In this document: in pieces, positions 1 to 8,375 of the stretch
How the letters are laid out: each line of letters begins with the position of its first letter
Position numbering within the stretch: the first letter of the stretch is position 1
NCBI RefSeq assembly: GCF_048593165.1
Contig: NZ_CP184271.1
DNA: 64,000 bases
Strand: one strand, 5' to 3'
Source: Pectobacterium sp013449375
GTDB lineage: Bacteria > Pseudomonadota > Gammaproteobacteria > Enterobacterales > Enterobacteriaceae
Translations under genes and position numbers: made by a program
Notes under the pieces: model-generated
Databases searched by the model: none
Told to the model about the DNA's origin: nothing
The model's input: only the letters and a program-made list of their open reading frames with translations

Positions 1-314
1 TGCCACTGACGTTTATCGCGCTGGAAGGCGAGCGCTTAGTCGGGACGGTGGGATTATGGCGCTGCGATTTAATCAGCCGACAGGATCTGACGCCCTGGCT
101 GGCATCGCTGTACGTGGAAGAAAGCCAGCGTGACAAAGGGCTGGGTCTGGCGCTGCAACAGCACGTACTGGACTTCTGCCGCCGTCAGGGTTTTGACGAT
201 CTCTATCTGTACGCCACCTTTAGCGGCTATTACGAAAAACACGGCTGGCGTTACATCGGCGATGGGGTGGACTACCCAGATAAAACCGTCCGGCTGTATC
301 ACCAGTCGCTGTAG
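1..314 (+). CDS. GNAT family N-acetyltransferase, C-terminal part (5' end outside window)
   Basis: The frame is open from the left edge (first whole codon at position 3), so the gene starts before the window and only about the last 103 residues are visible. They carry the GNAT acetyl-CoA binding signature: a strand ending YVEESQRDKGLG, with the R-x-x-G-x-G turn, followed by an amphipathic helix. After that comes the typical late motif in which a YYEKHGW segment packs on the cofactor. The substrate cannot be told from this part. It ends 69 bases before the convergent chemoreceptor gene. A GTG at 48 could be mistaken for a start, but the reading frame upstream encodes sensible protein, so a partial gene is more likely. 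Confidence 0.8.
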   Translation, partial: PLTFIALEGERLVGTVGLWRCDLISRQDLTPWLASLYVEESQRDKGLGLALQQHVLDFCRRQGFDDLYLYATFSGYYEKHGWRYIGDGVDYPDKTVRLYHQSL

Positions 315-383
315 GCTGTCCCTTCGTCTTAGTCGTGTTTCTATGCAGGCTAAGAGACAGCAGATGCGGAGAAGTTGCGGACA

Positions 384-2039
384 TCAGAACGATGTCCAGT
401 CACCTTCACCCGTTGCGGTAGCACTTTTACCCGGTGCGGCCAATGCCGGTTGCAGGGCTAACGAAGGCGCTGCCGCTGGCGTACGGGCGACCTGGTGATC
501 GTTACCCAGACGGAACTGGCTGACCGTCTCGGCCAACTGGGCGGCCTGCTGCTGGAGCGATTGCGTGGCGGCTGACGCTTCATTCACCAGCGACGCATTC
601 TGCTGGGTCGTGACTTCCATCTGGTTTACCGCGACGTTCACTTGCTCAATGCCCATCGTCTGCTCATTGCTGGCAGAGCTAATCTCGCCGACCAAATCAC
701 TGACCTTGCGCACGCCGTTGACGATATCCTGTATTGACGCGCCCGCTTGCACCACCAGCCGGTTGCCTGCTTCCACGGTTTGAACGGAACGATCGATCAG
801 TTCTTTGATCTCTTTGGCGGCAGAGGCGCTACGCTGCGCCAGACTGCGTACTTCACTGGCGACCACGGCGAAACCACGGCCTTGTTCACCTGCCCGCGCG
901 GCTTCTACGGCGGCATTCAACGCCAGAATGTTGGTTTGGAACGCAATGCTGTCGATCACGCCGATGATATCGACGATCTTCTTCGACGAAGAATCAATCG
1001 CGCCCATGGTTTCCACCACTTCTGCGACCAGTTGTCCGCCCGACTGTGCTTGCTGCGTGGTCGACTGCGCCAACTGGTTGGCTTGACGCGCGTTATCGGC
1101 ATTCTGCCTGACCGTCGAACTCAACTGCTCAATGGATGCGGCGGTTTCCTGTAGCGCACTAGCCTGTTCTTCCGTGCGGCTGGATAGGTCGATGTTGCCT
1201 GCGGCAAGCTGTGAAGACGCGCCGGCGATAGATTCAGAGCCCTGACGAACTTCACCAACAATAGAACGCAGACGCACTGTCATGTCTTGCAGGGCGTGCA
1301 GCAATTGGGCGGCTTCATCGCGTCCTTCCGGCTGCACGTTATGCGTCAGGTCACCCGCTGCGACGGCTTGTGTCGCACGTACTGCCCGCGCCAGCGGCTG
1401 CACGATACTGCGTGTGAGTACCCAGGCGATCAGGACGCCGATGATGGCGCTCAGCGCACCGGTCACCGCGAGAATGAGGTCGCCACGGCTGGCGCCAGCG
1501 TTAATGTCTTGCCCCATTTGGTCGATGCTGGCGCGCTGATGATCACGCAGCGCTTCCACGCTGGCCAGATAACCGTTGGAAGCCGGAACGAATTCGTTGT
1601 CGAAGAGCGTTCTGGCACGATCGAAATTACCTGCACCTTTTTCCGCGATAATTGCATCGCGCTTTTTGATGTAGGACTGACGGTATTCGCCGACTTTGTC
1701 GAATAAGGCTTTTTCTTCGGGAGTGGAAATCAGGCTGGCAAATTGCTCCTGCCGTTTACCGCTTTCTTTACTAGCGCGCGTGTTTTCCGCCGCAAACAGC
1801 TCAACCAGTGAATCGTCATTGCTGCGGGCAACCGCCATGCTGCGTTGGACGCCAGCGACAAGCGTGGCATGCCAGTCTGATGCCAGCCGCTCCTTACGCA
1901 GCGGTTCTTGCATCATCTGTTGCGTACTGTGGGACACCTGGTTGAGTTGATAAATGCCGCTGGTCAGCATGGCCAGAGAAAGGGCAATAAGCAGGCCAAA
2001 GCCGCCGGCCAGTCGGGTACCTATTTTGTAGTTCTTCAT
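384..2039 (-). CDS. Methyl-accepting chemotaxis protein (551 aa, 4-helix-bundle sensor, CheR-tether-like C-terminus)
   Basis: This is an inner-membrane chemoreceptor that would signal through CheW/CheA to the flagellar motor. A first membrane helix lies at about residues 11-31. A periplasmic four-helix-bundle (4HB_MCP) sensor of about 160 residues follows, then a second membrane helix near 190-212, a HAMP linker, and a long cytoplasmic coiled coil. The coiled coil holds the invariant hairpin tip FQTNILALNAAVEAARAGEQ. The protein ends in an Ala/Pro-rich linker and the pentapeptide DWTSF. That resembles the xWxxF tether to which the methyltransferase CheR binds in Tar/Tsr receptors. It is the only one of the five receptors here with such a tail. 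The ligand is unknown. No clear sigma-28 promoter was found upstream. Confidence 0.93.
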   Translation of the reverse strand: MKNYKIGTRLAGGFGLLIALSLAMLTSGIYQLNQVSHSTQQMMQEPLRKERLASDWHATLVAGVQRSMAVARSNDDSLVELFAAENTRASKESGKRQEQFASLISTPEEKALFDKVGEYRQSYIKKRDAIIAEKGAGNFDRARTLFDNEFVPASNGYLASVEALRDHQRASIDQMGQDINAGASRGDLILAVTGALSAIIGVLIAWVLTRSIVQPLARAVRATQAVAAGDLTHNVQPEGRDEAAQLLHALQDMTVRLRSIVGEVRQGSESIAGASSQLAAGNIDLSSRTEEQASALQETAASIEQLSSTVRQNADNARQANQLAQSTTQQAQSGGQLVAEVVETMGAIDSSSKKIVDIIGVIDSIAFQTNILALNAAVEAARAGEQGRGFAVVASEVRSLAQRSASAAKEIKELIDRSVQTVEAGNRLVVQAGASIQDIVNGVRKVSDLVGEISSASNEQTMGIEQVNVAVNQMEVTTQQNASLVNEASAATQSLQQQAAQLAETVSQFRLGNDHQVARTPAAAPSLALQPALAAPGKSATATGEGDWTSF

Positions 2040-2313
2040 TATTCGTTACACACACCTGGTTAAGTTCAATGTCTGCCCCATGCAGACTCCGCGATCCTAC
2101 TCCTCACTTTCTGATTGATTCTGCTGAAAAAGTGGACTAATGCCCCTGTATTTAAAGAGTCATTTACCCATAAAAAGTCAGGAAATGTGATCGGACGGTA
2201 AAAGGGCGAAAAACAGACATCCGAGGGAAAAGGAACCTTTCGGGGAAAATAGCGGGATTTATGCGGCGAAAGTCGGGTGAAACGGCGGCTGCCTTACATG
2301 ATTCGCTAGAATT

Positions 2314-2328
2314 TTACAGTTGGTTGCA
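2314..2328 (+). promoter_or_regulatory. Possible OmpR half-sites upstream of the OmrA/B-type sRNA
   Basis: TTACA (2314-2318) and TTGCA (2324-2328) lie exactly 10 bases apart, the spacing of tandem OmpR half-sites, about 70 bases before the inferred RNA start at 2394. OmrA and OmrB of E. coli are OmpR-activated. A weak -10 (TAGAGT, 2381-2386) has no good -35, which fits an activator-dependent promoter. The rest of 2040-2393 shows no gene. Confidence 0.35.
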
Positions 2329-2393
2329 CTTATAGGATAACTCTTTCGATTCATCGCTGGTGAAGATAAGTGGCGATCCTTAGAGTAACAAGT

Positions 2394-2485
2394 CCCAGAG
2401 GTATTGATTGGTGATATGTCGATGTGCTCTGTACATTGAAATCATTTGATTACACCAACCTACGCGGATGCGTAGGTTTTTTTTT
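2394..2485 (+). ncRNA. omrA: OmrA/OmrB-family small regulatory RNA
   Basis: The transcript would begin with CCCAGAGGTATTGATTGGTG, the conserved 5' seed of E. coli OmrA and OmrB, which base-pairs with target mRNAs (outer-membrane receptors, ompT, csgD, ompR). It ends in a rho-independent terminator: a 9-bp stem AACCTACGC/GCGTAGGTT (2457-2465 and 2470-2478) with loop GGAT, running into nine T residues (2477-2485). The central part differs from E. coli, as is usual for this family. It lies upstream of aas, the same neighbourhood as in E. coli, where two tandem copies occur; only one is seen here. The RNA is Hfq-dependent in known members. Whether it is closer to OmrA or OmrB cannot be decided. 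Confidence 0.93.
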
Positions 2486-2580
2486 GCCTGAATTTTCCGT
2501 TTTTGTTATCTCCCGCAATTTTCATGCGATGTGAATGCTGTGCCGACGGCAACCTTCACGTTCAGCCGCGTACCCGTCAC

Positions 2581-2598
2581 TTGAAGTATGATAGGTAT
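2581..2598. repeat. Half-copy of the dispersed palindromic element seen at 24671
   Basis: TTGAAGTATGATAGGTAT matches the reverse complement of the left terminus of the 130-bp element at 24671-24800 (TTGAAGTATGACGGGTAT) at 16 of 18 bases. The rest of that element is absent. It may be a decayed end or chance. Confidence 0.3.
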
Positions 2599-2673
2599 GT
2601 AGTATTTTGACGTATCGCTCGGTGGTTTTGCGCTTCGGCAAGCTGCCCGTTTATCTGTCTATTGGGAGAAGGC

Positions 2674-4845
2674 ATGATTCATACCCTGTTACGTTGGGTG
2701 TTCCAGCGTCTGTACCGCATCCGGATCGAGGGCGACAGCAGCCAGTTTCAGCAAGCCAAATTGCTCATCACCCCTAACCACGTCTCTTTCCTTGATGGTG
2801 TTTTGCTGGCGTTATTCTTACCGATAAAACCCGTCTTTGCGGTGTACTCTTCCATTTCCGAACGCTGGTTTATGCGCTGGCTGAAGCCGTATATCGATTT
2901 CGTGCCGTTAGATCCCACCAAGCCGTTGGCGATCAAAGCGTTGATTAAGGTGATTGATCGTGGTCAGCCTGTCGTGGTTTTTCCCGAAGGGCGAATCAGT
3001 GTTACCGGATCGTTGATGAAAATTTACAGCGGCGCGGCGTTTGTCGCGGCGAAATCCGGGGCGACGATTATCCCCGTGCGCATTGATGGCGCCGAGTTCA
3101 CGCCGTTTGGCCGGTTGGCGGGTGTGTTTAAACGCCGCTGCTTCCCACCAATCACGATCACCTATTTACCACCTACCACATTGCCGATGCCGGAAGCCAG
3201 CAGTGCCAGAGAACGCCGTGCGCTGGCTGGTGAACACTTGCACCAGATTATGATGAAGGCGCGAATGGACACGCGTCCACAGCATACGCTGTATCAGGCC
3301 TTTCTGGCGGCGAGAACCCGTTACGGACGGCGTTCTGCCAGCATTGCGGATATCTCCTTCAAGGAAGACAGCTATCAGGGCTTATTGAAAAAATCGCTGG
3401 GCGTATCGCGCATTTTGCAGCGTTTCACCCGTGCGGATGAACATGTCGGTATGTTGTTGCCCAACGCGACCATCACCGCAGCATCCATTCTGGGTGCCTC
3501 GCTGCGTAACCGCGTTCCTGCCATGCTGAACTACACCGCTGGCGCGAAAGGGCTACAAAGCGCGATGAAAGCGGCGGGGATCAAAACGATTGTCACGTCT
3601 CGCCAGTTTCTTGAAAAGGGCAAGCTGACGGATTTGCCGAAGCAGGTCAGCGAGGCCAACTGGGTCTATCTGGAAGACTTGAAAGACACCGTGACGCTGG
3701 CTGATAAGCTGTGGATCCTGTTTCATCTGCTGTTCCCAGCTCGCGCGATGCTGCCGCAAAAACCCGATGATGCGGCCATCGTGCTGTTTACCTCTGGTTC
3801 CGAGGGAAACCCGAAAGGCGTCGTGCATTCTCATGACAGCCTGCTGGCGAATGTTGAGCAGATTCGCACCGTGGCGGACTTCACGCCGCGTGACCGCTTT
3901 ATGTCTGCGCTGCCGCTGTTCCATGCGTTTGGTCTGACGGTGGGGCTATTAACGCCGCTGATGACGGGCGCTCGCGTGTTCCTTTATCCCAGCCCGCTGC
4001 ATTATCGCATCGTGCCGGAGCTGGTTTACGACCAGAACTGCACCGTGCTGTTTGGTACGTCTACGTTTTTAGGCAACTATGCGCGCTTTGCCCATCCGTA
4101 TGATTTTGCTCGCCTGCGCTATGTGGTTGCTGGGGCAGAAAAGCTGTCTGAAACCACGCGTCAGGCCTGGCAGGACAAATTTGGTATCCGCATTCTGGAA
4201 GGCTACGGCGTGACCGAGTGCGCGCCGGTGGTGGCGATCAACGTGCCGATGGCGACGAAAATCCATTCCGTCGGCAAGCTGTTGCCGGAAATTGAATCGC
4301 GGTTGATCACGGTGCCGGGCATTACGCGCGGTGGCCGCCTGCAACTGCGTGGGCCAAATATCATGAAAGGCTATCTACGGGTGGAAAACCCCGGCGTGCT
4401 GGAAACGCCAGCGGCAGAAAATGCGCAGGGAGAGTTGCAGCAGGGCTGGTATGACACCGGTGATATTGTCGAACTGGATGAAAAAGGGTTCTGCACCATT
4501 ATCGGCCGTGTGAAGCGCTTTGCCAAACTGGCGGGGGAGATGGTCTCGCTCGAAAGCGTAGAACAACTGGCGGCGAAGGTGTCGCCGGAAGCGCAGCATG
4601 CCGCCAGTGCGAAAAGTGACAGCAGTAAAGGCGAGGCGCTGGTGCTGTTTACGACGGACAACCAGATCACCCGTGACGCATTGCTTGCACAAGCTCGCAG
4701 CAGCGGCGTACCGGAACTGGCGGTGCCGCGTGATATTCGCTATGTGAAAGCCTTACCGCTACTCGGCAGCGGCAAGCCTGACTTTGTCACGCTACGCCAC
4801 ATGGCCGAAGAACCAGCCACTAACGCGTCGGAGCTTAATGCATGA
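2674..4845 (+). CDS. aas: Bifunctional lysophospholipid acyltransferase / acyl-ACP synthetase Aas
   Basis: Aas re-acylates 2-acyl-lysophosphatidylethanolamine at the inner membrane. It activates the fatty acid with ATP on acyl carrier protein and transfers it to the lysolipid. The N-terminal PlsC domain shows the catalytic HX4D motif (NHVSFLD, residues 35-41) and FPEGR (103-107). The C-terminal AMP-binding domain has the P-loop TSGSEGNPKG near residue 373 and YGVTE near 511. At 723 aa it matches the E. coli enzyme (719). The start is the ATG at 2674, with GGGAGAA seven bases upstream; a TTG at 2662 would place that ribosome-binding site inside the gene. It overlaps lplT by ATGA, so the two are co-translated, as expected for importer and enzyme. 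Confidence 0.96.
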   Translation: MIHTLLRWVFQRLYRIRIEGDSSQFQQAKLLITPNHVSFLDGVLLALFLPIKPVFAVYSSISERWFMRWLKPYIDFVPLDPTKPLAIKALIKVIDRGQPVVVFPEGRISVTGSLMKIYSGAAFVAAKSGATIIPVRIDGAEFTPFGRLAGVFKRRCFPPITITYLPPTTLPMPEASSARERRALAGEHLHQIMMKARMDTRPQHTLYQAFLAARTRYGRRSASIADISFKEDSYQGLLKKSLGVSRILQRFTRADEHVGMLLPNATITAASILGASLRNRVPAMLNYTAGAKGLQSAMKAAGIKTIVTSRQFLEKGKLTDLPKQVSEANWVYLEDLKDTVTLADKLWILFHLLFPARAMLPQKPDDAAIVLFTSGSEGNPKGVVHSHDSLLANVEQIRTVADFTPRDRFMSALPLFHAFGLTVGLLTPLMTGARVFLYPSPLHYRIVPELVYDQNCTVLFGTSTFLGNYARFAHPYDFARLRYVVAGAEKLSETTRQAWQDKFGIRILEGYGVTECAPVVAINVPMATKIHSVGKLLPEIESRLITVPGITRGGRLQLRGPNIMKGYLRVENPGVLETPAAENAQGELQQGWYDTGDIVELDEKGFCTIIGRVKRFAKLAGEMVSLESVEQLAAKVSPEAQHAASAKSDSSKGEALVLFTTDNQITRDALLAQARSSGVPELAVPRDIRYVKALPLLGSGKPDFVTLRHMAEEPATNASELNA

Positions 4846-6071
4846 GTCAACAGACTGAACCCGCGACGCCTTTGCTGTCGCGCAGTATGAGCGCGGTGAT
4901 TATCGCGCAATTCTTCTCCGCGTTTGGCGATAACGCGCTGTTGTTTGCCACGTTAGCGCTGATCAAACAGCTGGTGTATCCCGACTGGAGCCAGCCGTTT
5001 TTGCAGATGGGGTTTGTCGCCGCGTACATCATTCTGGCACCGTTTGTCGGGCAAATCGCGGACAGCTTCTCCAAAGGGCAGGTGATGATGTTCGCCAATA
5101 CCCTGAAGCTGGCGGGTGCGCTGCTGATTTGCGTGGGCGGTAATCCGTTTCTGGGATACACGCTGGTGGGGATTGGTGCCGCCGCGTATTCACCAGCGAA
5201 ATACGGCATTTTGGGTGAGATCACGCGTGGCGATCAGTTGGTCAAAGCCAATGGGCTGATGGAAGCCTCAACAATTGCGGCGATCCTAACTGGTTCCGTC
5301 GCTGGCGGCGTGCTGGCGGACTGGAACATTTACGGGGCGCTGTCGGTTTGTGCGGTGGCTTACGGCATAGCGCTGGGAGCGAACATGCTGATCCCTCGTC
5401 TCAACGCGGCGCGGCCAGGACAGCCGTGGCATCCGGTGCAGATGGCGAGCAGCTTCTTTTCTGCCTGTCGGGTGCTGTGGCGCGATGGCGACGCCCGGCT
5501 CTCGCTGATCGGCACCAGTATGTTCTGGGGCGCGGGCGTGACGCTGCGCTTTCTGCTGGTGCTGTGGGTGCCGCATGCGCTTGGGATTACCGACAATGCC
5601 ACGCCAACGCTGCTTAACGCGATGGTCGCCGTGGGCATCGTGGTGGGGGCTGGGGCGGCTGCGAAGCTGGTAACGCTCGATAGCGTGCGGCGCTGCCTGC
5701 CTGCGGGGTTCCTAATCGGCGTAGTGGTGGTGATTTTTACGCTCCAGCAAAACCTCATGAGTGCCTATTCTCTGTTGATTCTGCTGGGGGCGCTCGGTGG
5801 GTTCTTCATCGTCCCGCTGAATGCGCTGTTGCAGGAGCGTGGGAAGGCCAGCGTCGGGGCGGGTAATGCGATCGCCGTGCAGAATTTGGGTGAGAACGGC
5901 GCTATGCTGTTAATGCTGGGGCTTTATTCTCTGGTGGTGAAACTCGGCGTGTCGGTTATCACCATCGGGATTGGCTTTGGCGTCTTGTTTGCGCTGGCTA
6001 TTGCGCTGCTGTGGGCATGGCTGATTCTGGCTAAGCGCCGCGATCGTTCCGTCGGCGCAGGTAAAGAATAA
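4842..6071 (+). CDS. lplT: Lysophospholipid transporter LplT
   Basis: LplT is a major facilitator superfamily flippase that brings lysophospholipids across the inner membrane to Aas. The 409-residue protein is almost wholly hydrophobic, with about twelve predicted membrane segments. It begins in the Pectobacterium/E. coli fashion with LLSRSMSAVIIAQFFSAFGD, followed by the acidic GQIADSFSKG loop typical of MFS loop 2-3. The start codon lies in the stop of aas (ATGA at 4842-4845). It is slightly longer than E. coli LplT (397). The neighbourhood and the family agree, so the call is firm. Confidence 0.95.
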   Translation: MSQQTEPATPLLSRSMSAVIIAQFFSAFGDNALLFATLALIKQLVYPDWSQPFLQMGFVAAYIILAPFVGQIADSFSKGQVMMFANTLKLAGALLICVGGNPFLGYTLVGIGAAAYSPAKYGILGEITRGDQLVKANGLMEASTIAAILTGSVAGGVLADWNIYGALSVCAVAYGIALGANMLIPRLNAARPGQPWHPVQMASSFFSACRVLWRDGDARLSLIGTSMFWGAGVTLRFLLVLWVPHALGITDNATPTLLNAMVAVGIVVGAGAAAKLVTLDSVRRCLPAGFLIGVVVVIFTLQQNLMSAYSLLILLGALGGFFIVPLNALLQERGKASVGAGNAIAVQNLGENGAMLLMLGLYSLVVKLGVSVITIGIGFGVLFALAIALLWAWLILAKRRDRSVGAGKE

Positions 6072-6111
6072 ACGTATCGTGTAATGAACACATTGTGTAA
6101 TGGGGAAAGGT

Positions 6112-6567
6112 ATGAGTTTGATATGGCATGACTGGGATGTGGCAGACCTTAACGTGTATTCACTGCATGACATATTGGCGCTGCGCAATCAGGTATTCGT
6201 AGTCGAGCAAACCTGCCCCTATCTGGATATTGATGGTCGCGATCTGGCGGACGGCAATCGCCATATTACGGCGTACCGTGACGGCAAACTGGCTGCGTAT
6301 GCTCGCTTGCTCGCTCCCCATCCGAATAACGATGTGGTGACGATTGGCCGTGTGATTGTCGCGTCGCATGCTCGAGGGCAACATCTGGGGCATCAACTGA
6401 TGGAGCACGCGCTGATTGCCTGTGCACGCCACTGGCCGCAAAAGCATCTTTTCCTGTCCGCGCAGGCTCACCTGCAAGCGTTCTACGGTGCGTTCGGCTT
6501 TGTGGCGACCGGTGAGGAATATGACGAAGACGGCATTCCGCATATTGATATGCTGTCGGCGTTCTGA
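6112..6567 (+). CDS. elaA: ElaA-family GNAT acetyltransferase
   Basis: This 151-residue single-domain protein belongs to the ElaA branch of GNAT enzymes. It has the family signature LRNQVFVVEQTCPYLDIDG near the N-terminus, IGRVIV in the central strand, a RGQHLGHQL acetyl-CoA loop and the end block FYGAFGFVATGEEYDEDG. The physiological acceptor of ElaA is not known. The ATG at 6112 is preferred because GGGGAAAGG lies directly upstream; an in-frame ATG at 6100 would bury that site. It follows lplT by 40 bases and may be transcribed with it. Confidence 0.85.
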   Translation: MSLIWHDWDVADLNVYSLHDILALRNQVFVVEQTCPYLDIDGRDLADGNRHITAYRDGKLAAYARLLAPHPNNDVVTIGRVIVASHARGQHLGHQLMEHALIACARHWPQKHLFLSAQAHLQAFYGAFGFVATGEEYDEDGIPHIDMLSAF

Positions 6568-6977
6568 AATTAGGGATTCCTAAAAACCTAGATTTAGCAT
6601 TCTGTCAGTACCCTAAATGTTTCGTGCGCGTTGATTAAGGCTATTTTTGCAACCATTGTCGTATGCGCCCGACACGGTGCAGCTCAATCGCCGCTGCCCC
6701 GTGACCCCAGGCTTCTTGCGGGGAATCACGCCGCTTCGCGGTGCCTTCGACGCTCATGCCCGCTGCCGGACCACCAGCGACGCGCTCCCGACGCGGCGCT
6801 GGCTTTCACGGCATCCATGCCGTTCATCCGGCGGTCATGTTCGTCTCCGCGTGATTCTTTACGCGTGTAACATCATAAAAATGAAAAGATTAAATCCAGA
6901 ATGTTGTCGTTTGTTCTGGAAATTCATTCGTTTTAGAGAGGGCATGTAGCGGAAGTTATTGGGATTGTGGCTTAAAC
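6568..6977. other. Gene-free stretch with an unexplained GC-rich block (about 6660-6860)
   Basis: No convincing coding region is found. Positions 6660-6860 are much richer in G and C than the AT-rich sequence on either side. They contain open frames on several strands with compositions (many Arg, Ala, Pro, Ser) typical of non-coding GC-rich DNA. The block may be a remnant of a mobile or dispersed element, but no terminal repeats or known insertion-sequence features were recognised. Confidence 0.4.
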
Positions 6978-6978
6978 A

Positions 6979-7009
6979 AAAAAACCGGCTAACGTATGGC
7001 CGGTTTTTT
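6979..7009 (-). terminator. Rho-independent terminator of the entericidin gene (symmetrical)
   Basis: AAAAAACCGGC (6979-6989) and GCCGGTTTTTT (6999-7009) form an 11-bp stem with a nine-base loop and T-runs in both directions. It lies 17 bases beyond the stop of the small lipoprotein gene on the minus strand. Confidence 0.85.
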
Positions 7010-7025
7010 GCTATCTGAAAGCTGA

Positions 7026-7157
7026 TTAGCTGGCAGCGTGGGAAATGGTGCTACCGAGTTTTTGCACATCCTGGCCAAAGCCGCGCGTGGTGTTACAGCC
7101 GCTCAATGTTGCTGTGACCAGCAACGCCACTATGATCGTTGTTATACGTTTCATCAT
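7026..7157 (-). CDS. Entericidin A/B family small lipoprotein
   Basis: This 43-residue protein (42 if the second of two adjacent ATGs, at 7154, is used) starts with a basic n-region, MKRITT. A hydrophobic stretch follows, then the lipobox LSGC, with the lipidated cysteine at residue 21 counted from the first Met. After the cysteine comes NTTRGFGQDV, the hallmark of entericidins (CNTTRGxGxDI). Entericidins are small membrane-anchored lipoproteins; in E. coli EcnA/EcnB act as an antidote-toxin pair linked to stationary-phase lysis and to sigma-S control. Only one member is present here, so a paired function is not supported locally. Its own terminator follows. It was found by reading the minus strand directly. 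Confidence 0.88.
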   Translation of the reverse strand: MMKRITTIIVALLVTATLSGCNTTRGFGQDVQKLGSTISHAAS

Positions 7158-7303
7158 CGTTACCAGCAGGTTATTGATAAACAGGGTTTGATAGAAAGAC
7201 CGTGATAGGGTTTTACTGTGTCATAACCGCAGGTAAAAATTCAATCCTCGATAGCGCTGAACCGGCTGATATTGTTTGAGATTGTGTTGCGGCTTATATG
7301 TAG

Positions 7304-7540
7304 CCGCTCTGGCCTGAGTTGGTACGGTTACTGCACAGAGTTAAACCTAATCTGACGGGCGGTTTTGTGCCAAAAACAGACTTTTCTAACGTCGATGATG
7401 TACTAATCAATGGAGAGCCGATCATCAATCCTCACATTAATCCATACTGGAAATACTTTCATCACAGGCTCGATAATGGAAGCGTTTACTATACACTTCA
7501 TCGAGCCTACGACTTTGGCGAGGCAATTCTTAGCGTTTAA
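7304..7540 (+). pseudogene. Orphan reading-frame remnant, unrecognised
   Basis: The frame is open from just after a TAG at 7301 to the TAA at 7538-7540. It has no ATG or GTG near its beginning; the first possible start is a TTG at 7319 with no ribosome-binding site. From there it would encode 73 residues including KTDFSNVDDVLINGEPIINP, which looks like real protein rather than noise (varied composition, Trp and Tyr residues). I do not recognise the family. It sits at the edge of the AT-rich accessory stretch and probably is the 3' end of a gene whose front has been lost. A genuine small gene with a TTG start is possible but less likely. Confidence 0.4.
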
Positions 7541-7558
7541 AAGGGCTTTAGGGAAATT

Positions 7559-8305
7559 TTACTTGGCTAAATAGCCACCATCGATTGGATAAACTCCGCC
7601 GGTACAGAACGCGGAATTATCTGACAGCAAAAACAATATGAAGTCTGCTATTTCTCGCATTTTTGCCATTCTTTTCATAGGGTGGCTATTTGCGAAACTA
7701 CATACGATATTTTCTGGGAACTCACTCATTCGTGGGGTTTGGACATAGCCCGGAGCGACTGCATTGATTCGAATGCCTTGACATGCAAACTCTAGCGCTG
7801 CGGTTTGGGTTAAACCGATTATACCATGTTTAGCCACGGTGTAAGGTGCTAATCCAGGAATGCCAACCAAACCATTTACTGCGGATAAATTAACTATAGA
7901 GCCACCAAACTTCATCATCTGAGGTATTTCATATTTTAGACAGTAAAAAACGCCGCTCAATGAGGTGGCAATAACCTTATCCCAGTTTTCAATTGTCTGC
8001 TCAGTTATATTTTTACCATGTTCACCGGTTAAACCTGCATTATTTACTGCATAATCAAGTCTGCCGAAATGTTTGATAACATCATCTATCATTTGCCGTA
8101 CTTGTTCGGGCTGTGACACATCACATCCGATCCCTACGGCTTGTTGTCCCTGTGAAGATAATTGTTTCGCTTTTTGTTTAGCCTGTTCTGACGAACGGGA
8201 TACAATAACGACCTTAGATCCATGTTTGTGTAATTGCTCTGCGACTGCCTCACCTATACCTGCGGTACTTCCTGTTATGACAGCAACTTTATTCTTGAAA
8301 TGCAT
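7559..8305 (-). CDS. SDR family oxidoreductase
   Basis: This is a classical short-chain dehydrogenase/reductase of 248 residues. The NAD(P)-binding glycine motif TGSTAGIG is at residues 11-18, NNAG at 88-91, and the catalytic triad at Ser141, Tyr155 and Lys159 (YTVAK). The C-terminal block ending GGVYPIDGGYLAK fits 3-oxoacyl-ACP-reductase-like SDRs, but the substrate cannot be predicted. The gene is clearly more AT-rich than its housekeeping neighbours. It lies 70 bases downstream of the WYL regulator on the same strand, suggesting that the regulator controls it and that the pair was acquired together. Confidence 0.9.
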   Translation of the reverse strand: MHFKNKVAVITGSTAGIGEAVAEQLHKHGSKVVIVSRSSEQAKQKAKQLSSQGQQAVGIGCDVSQPEQVRQMIDDVIKHFGRLDYAVNNAGLTGEHGKNITEQTIENWDKVIATSLSGVFYCLKYEIPQMMKFGGSIVNLSAVNGLVGIPGLAPYTVAKHGIIGLTQTAALEFACQGIRINAVAPGYVQTPRMSEFPENIVCSFANSHPMKRMAKMREIADFILFLLSDNSAFCTGGVYPIDGGYLAK

Positions 8306-8375
8306 GATTTCCCCTATGAAATAGAATTGAGTCTTTCACCTGGGTTAGTATACAAATTAGCTGTGACAGTTTTTG

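Noticed and set aside
747..1154. 135-codon frame on the plus strand inside the first chemoreceptor
   Set aside because: Opposite-strand shadow of the conserved signalling domain; similar frames appear over the other receptors.
6631..6949. Overlapping frames of 79 and 100 codons after elaA
   Set aside because: Two frames of the same GC-rich block with Arg/Pro/Ser-rich low-information sequence and no ribosome-binding site.
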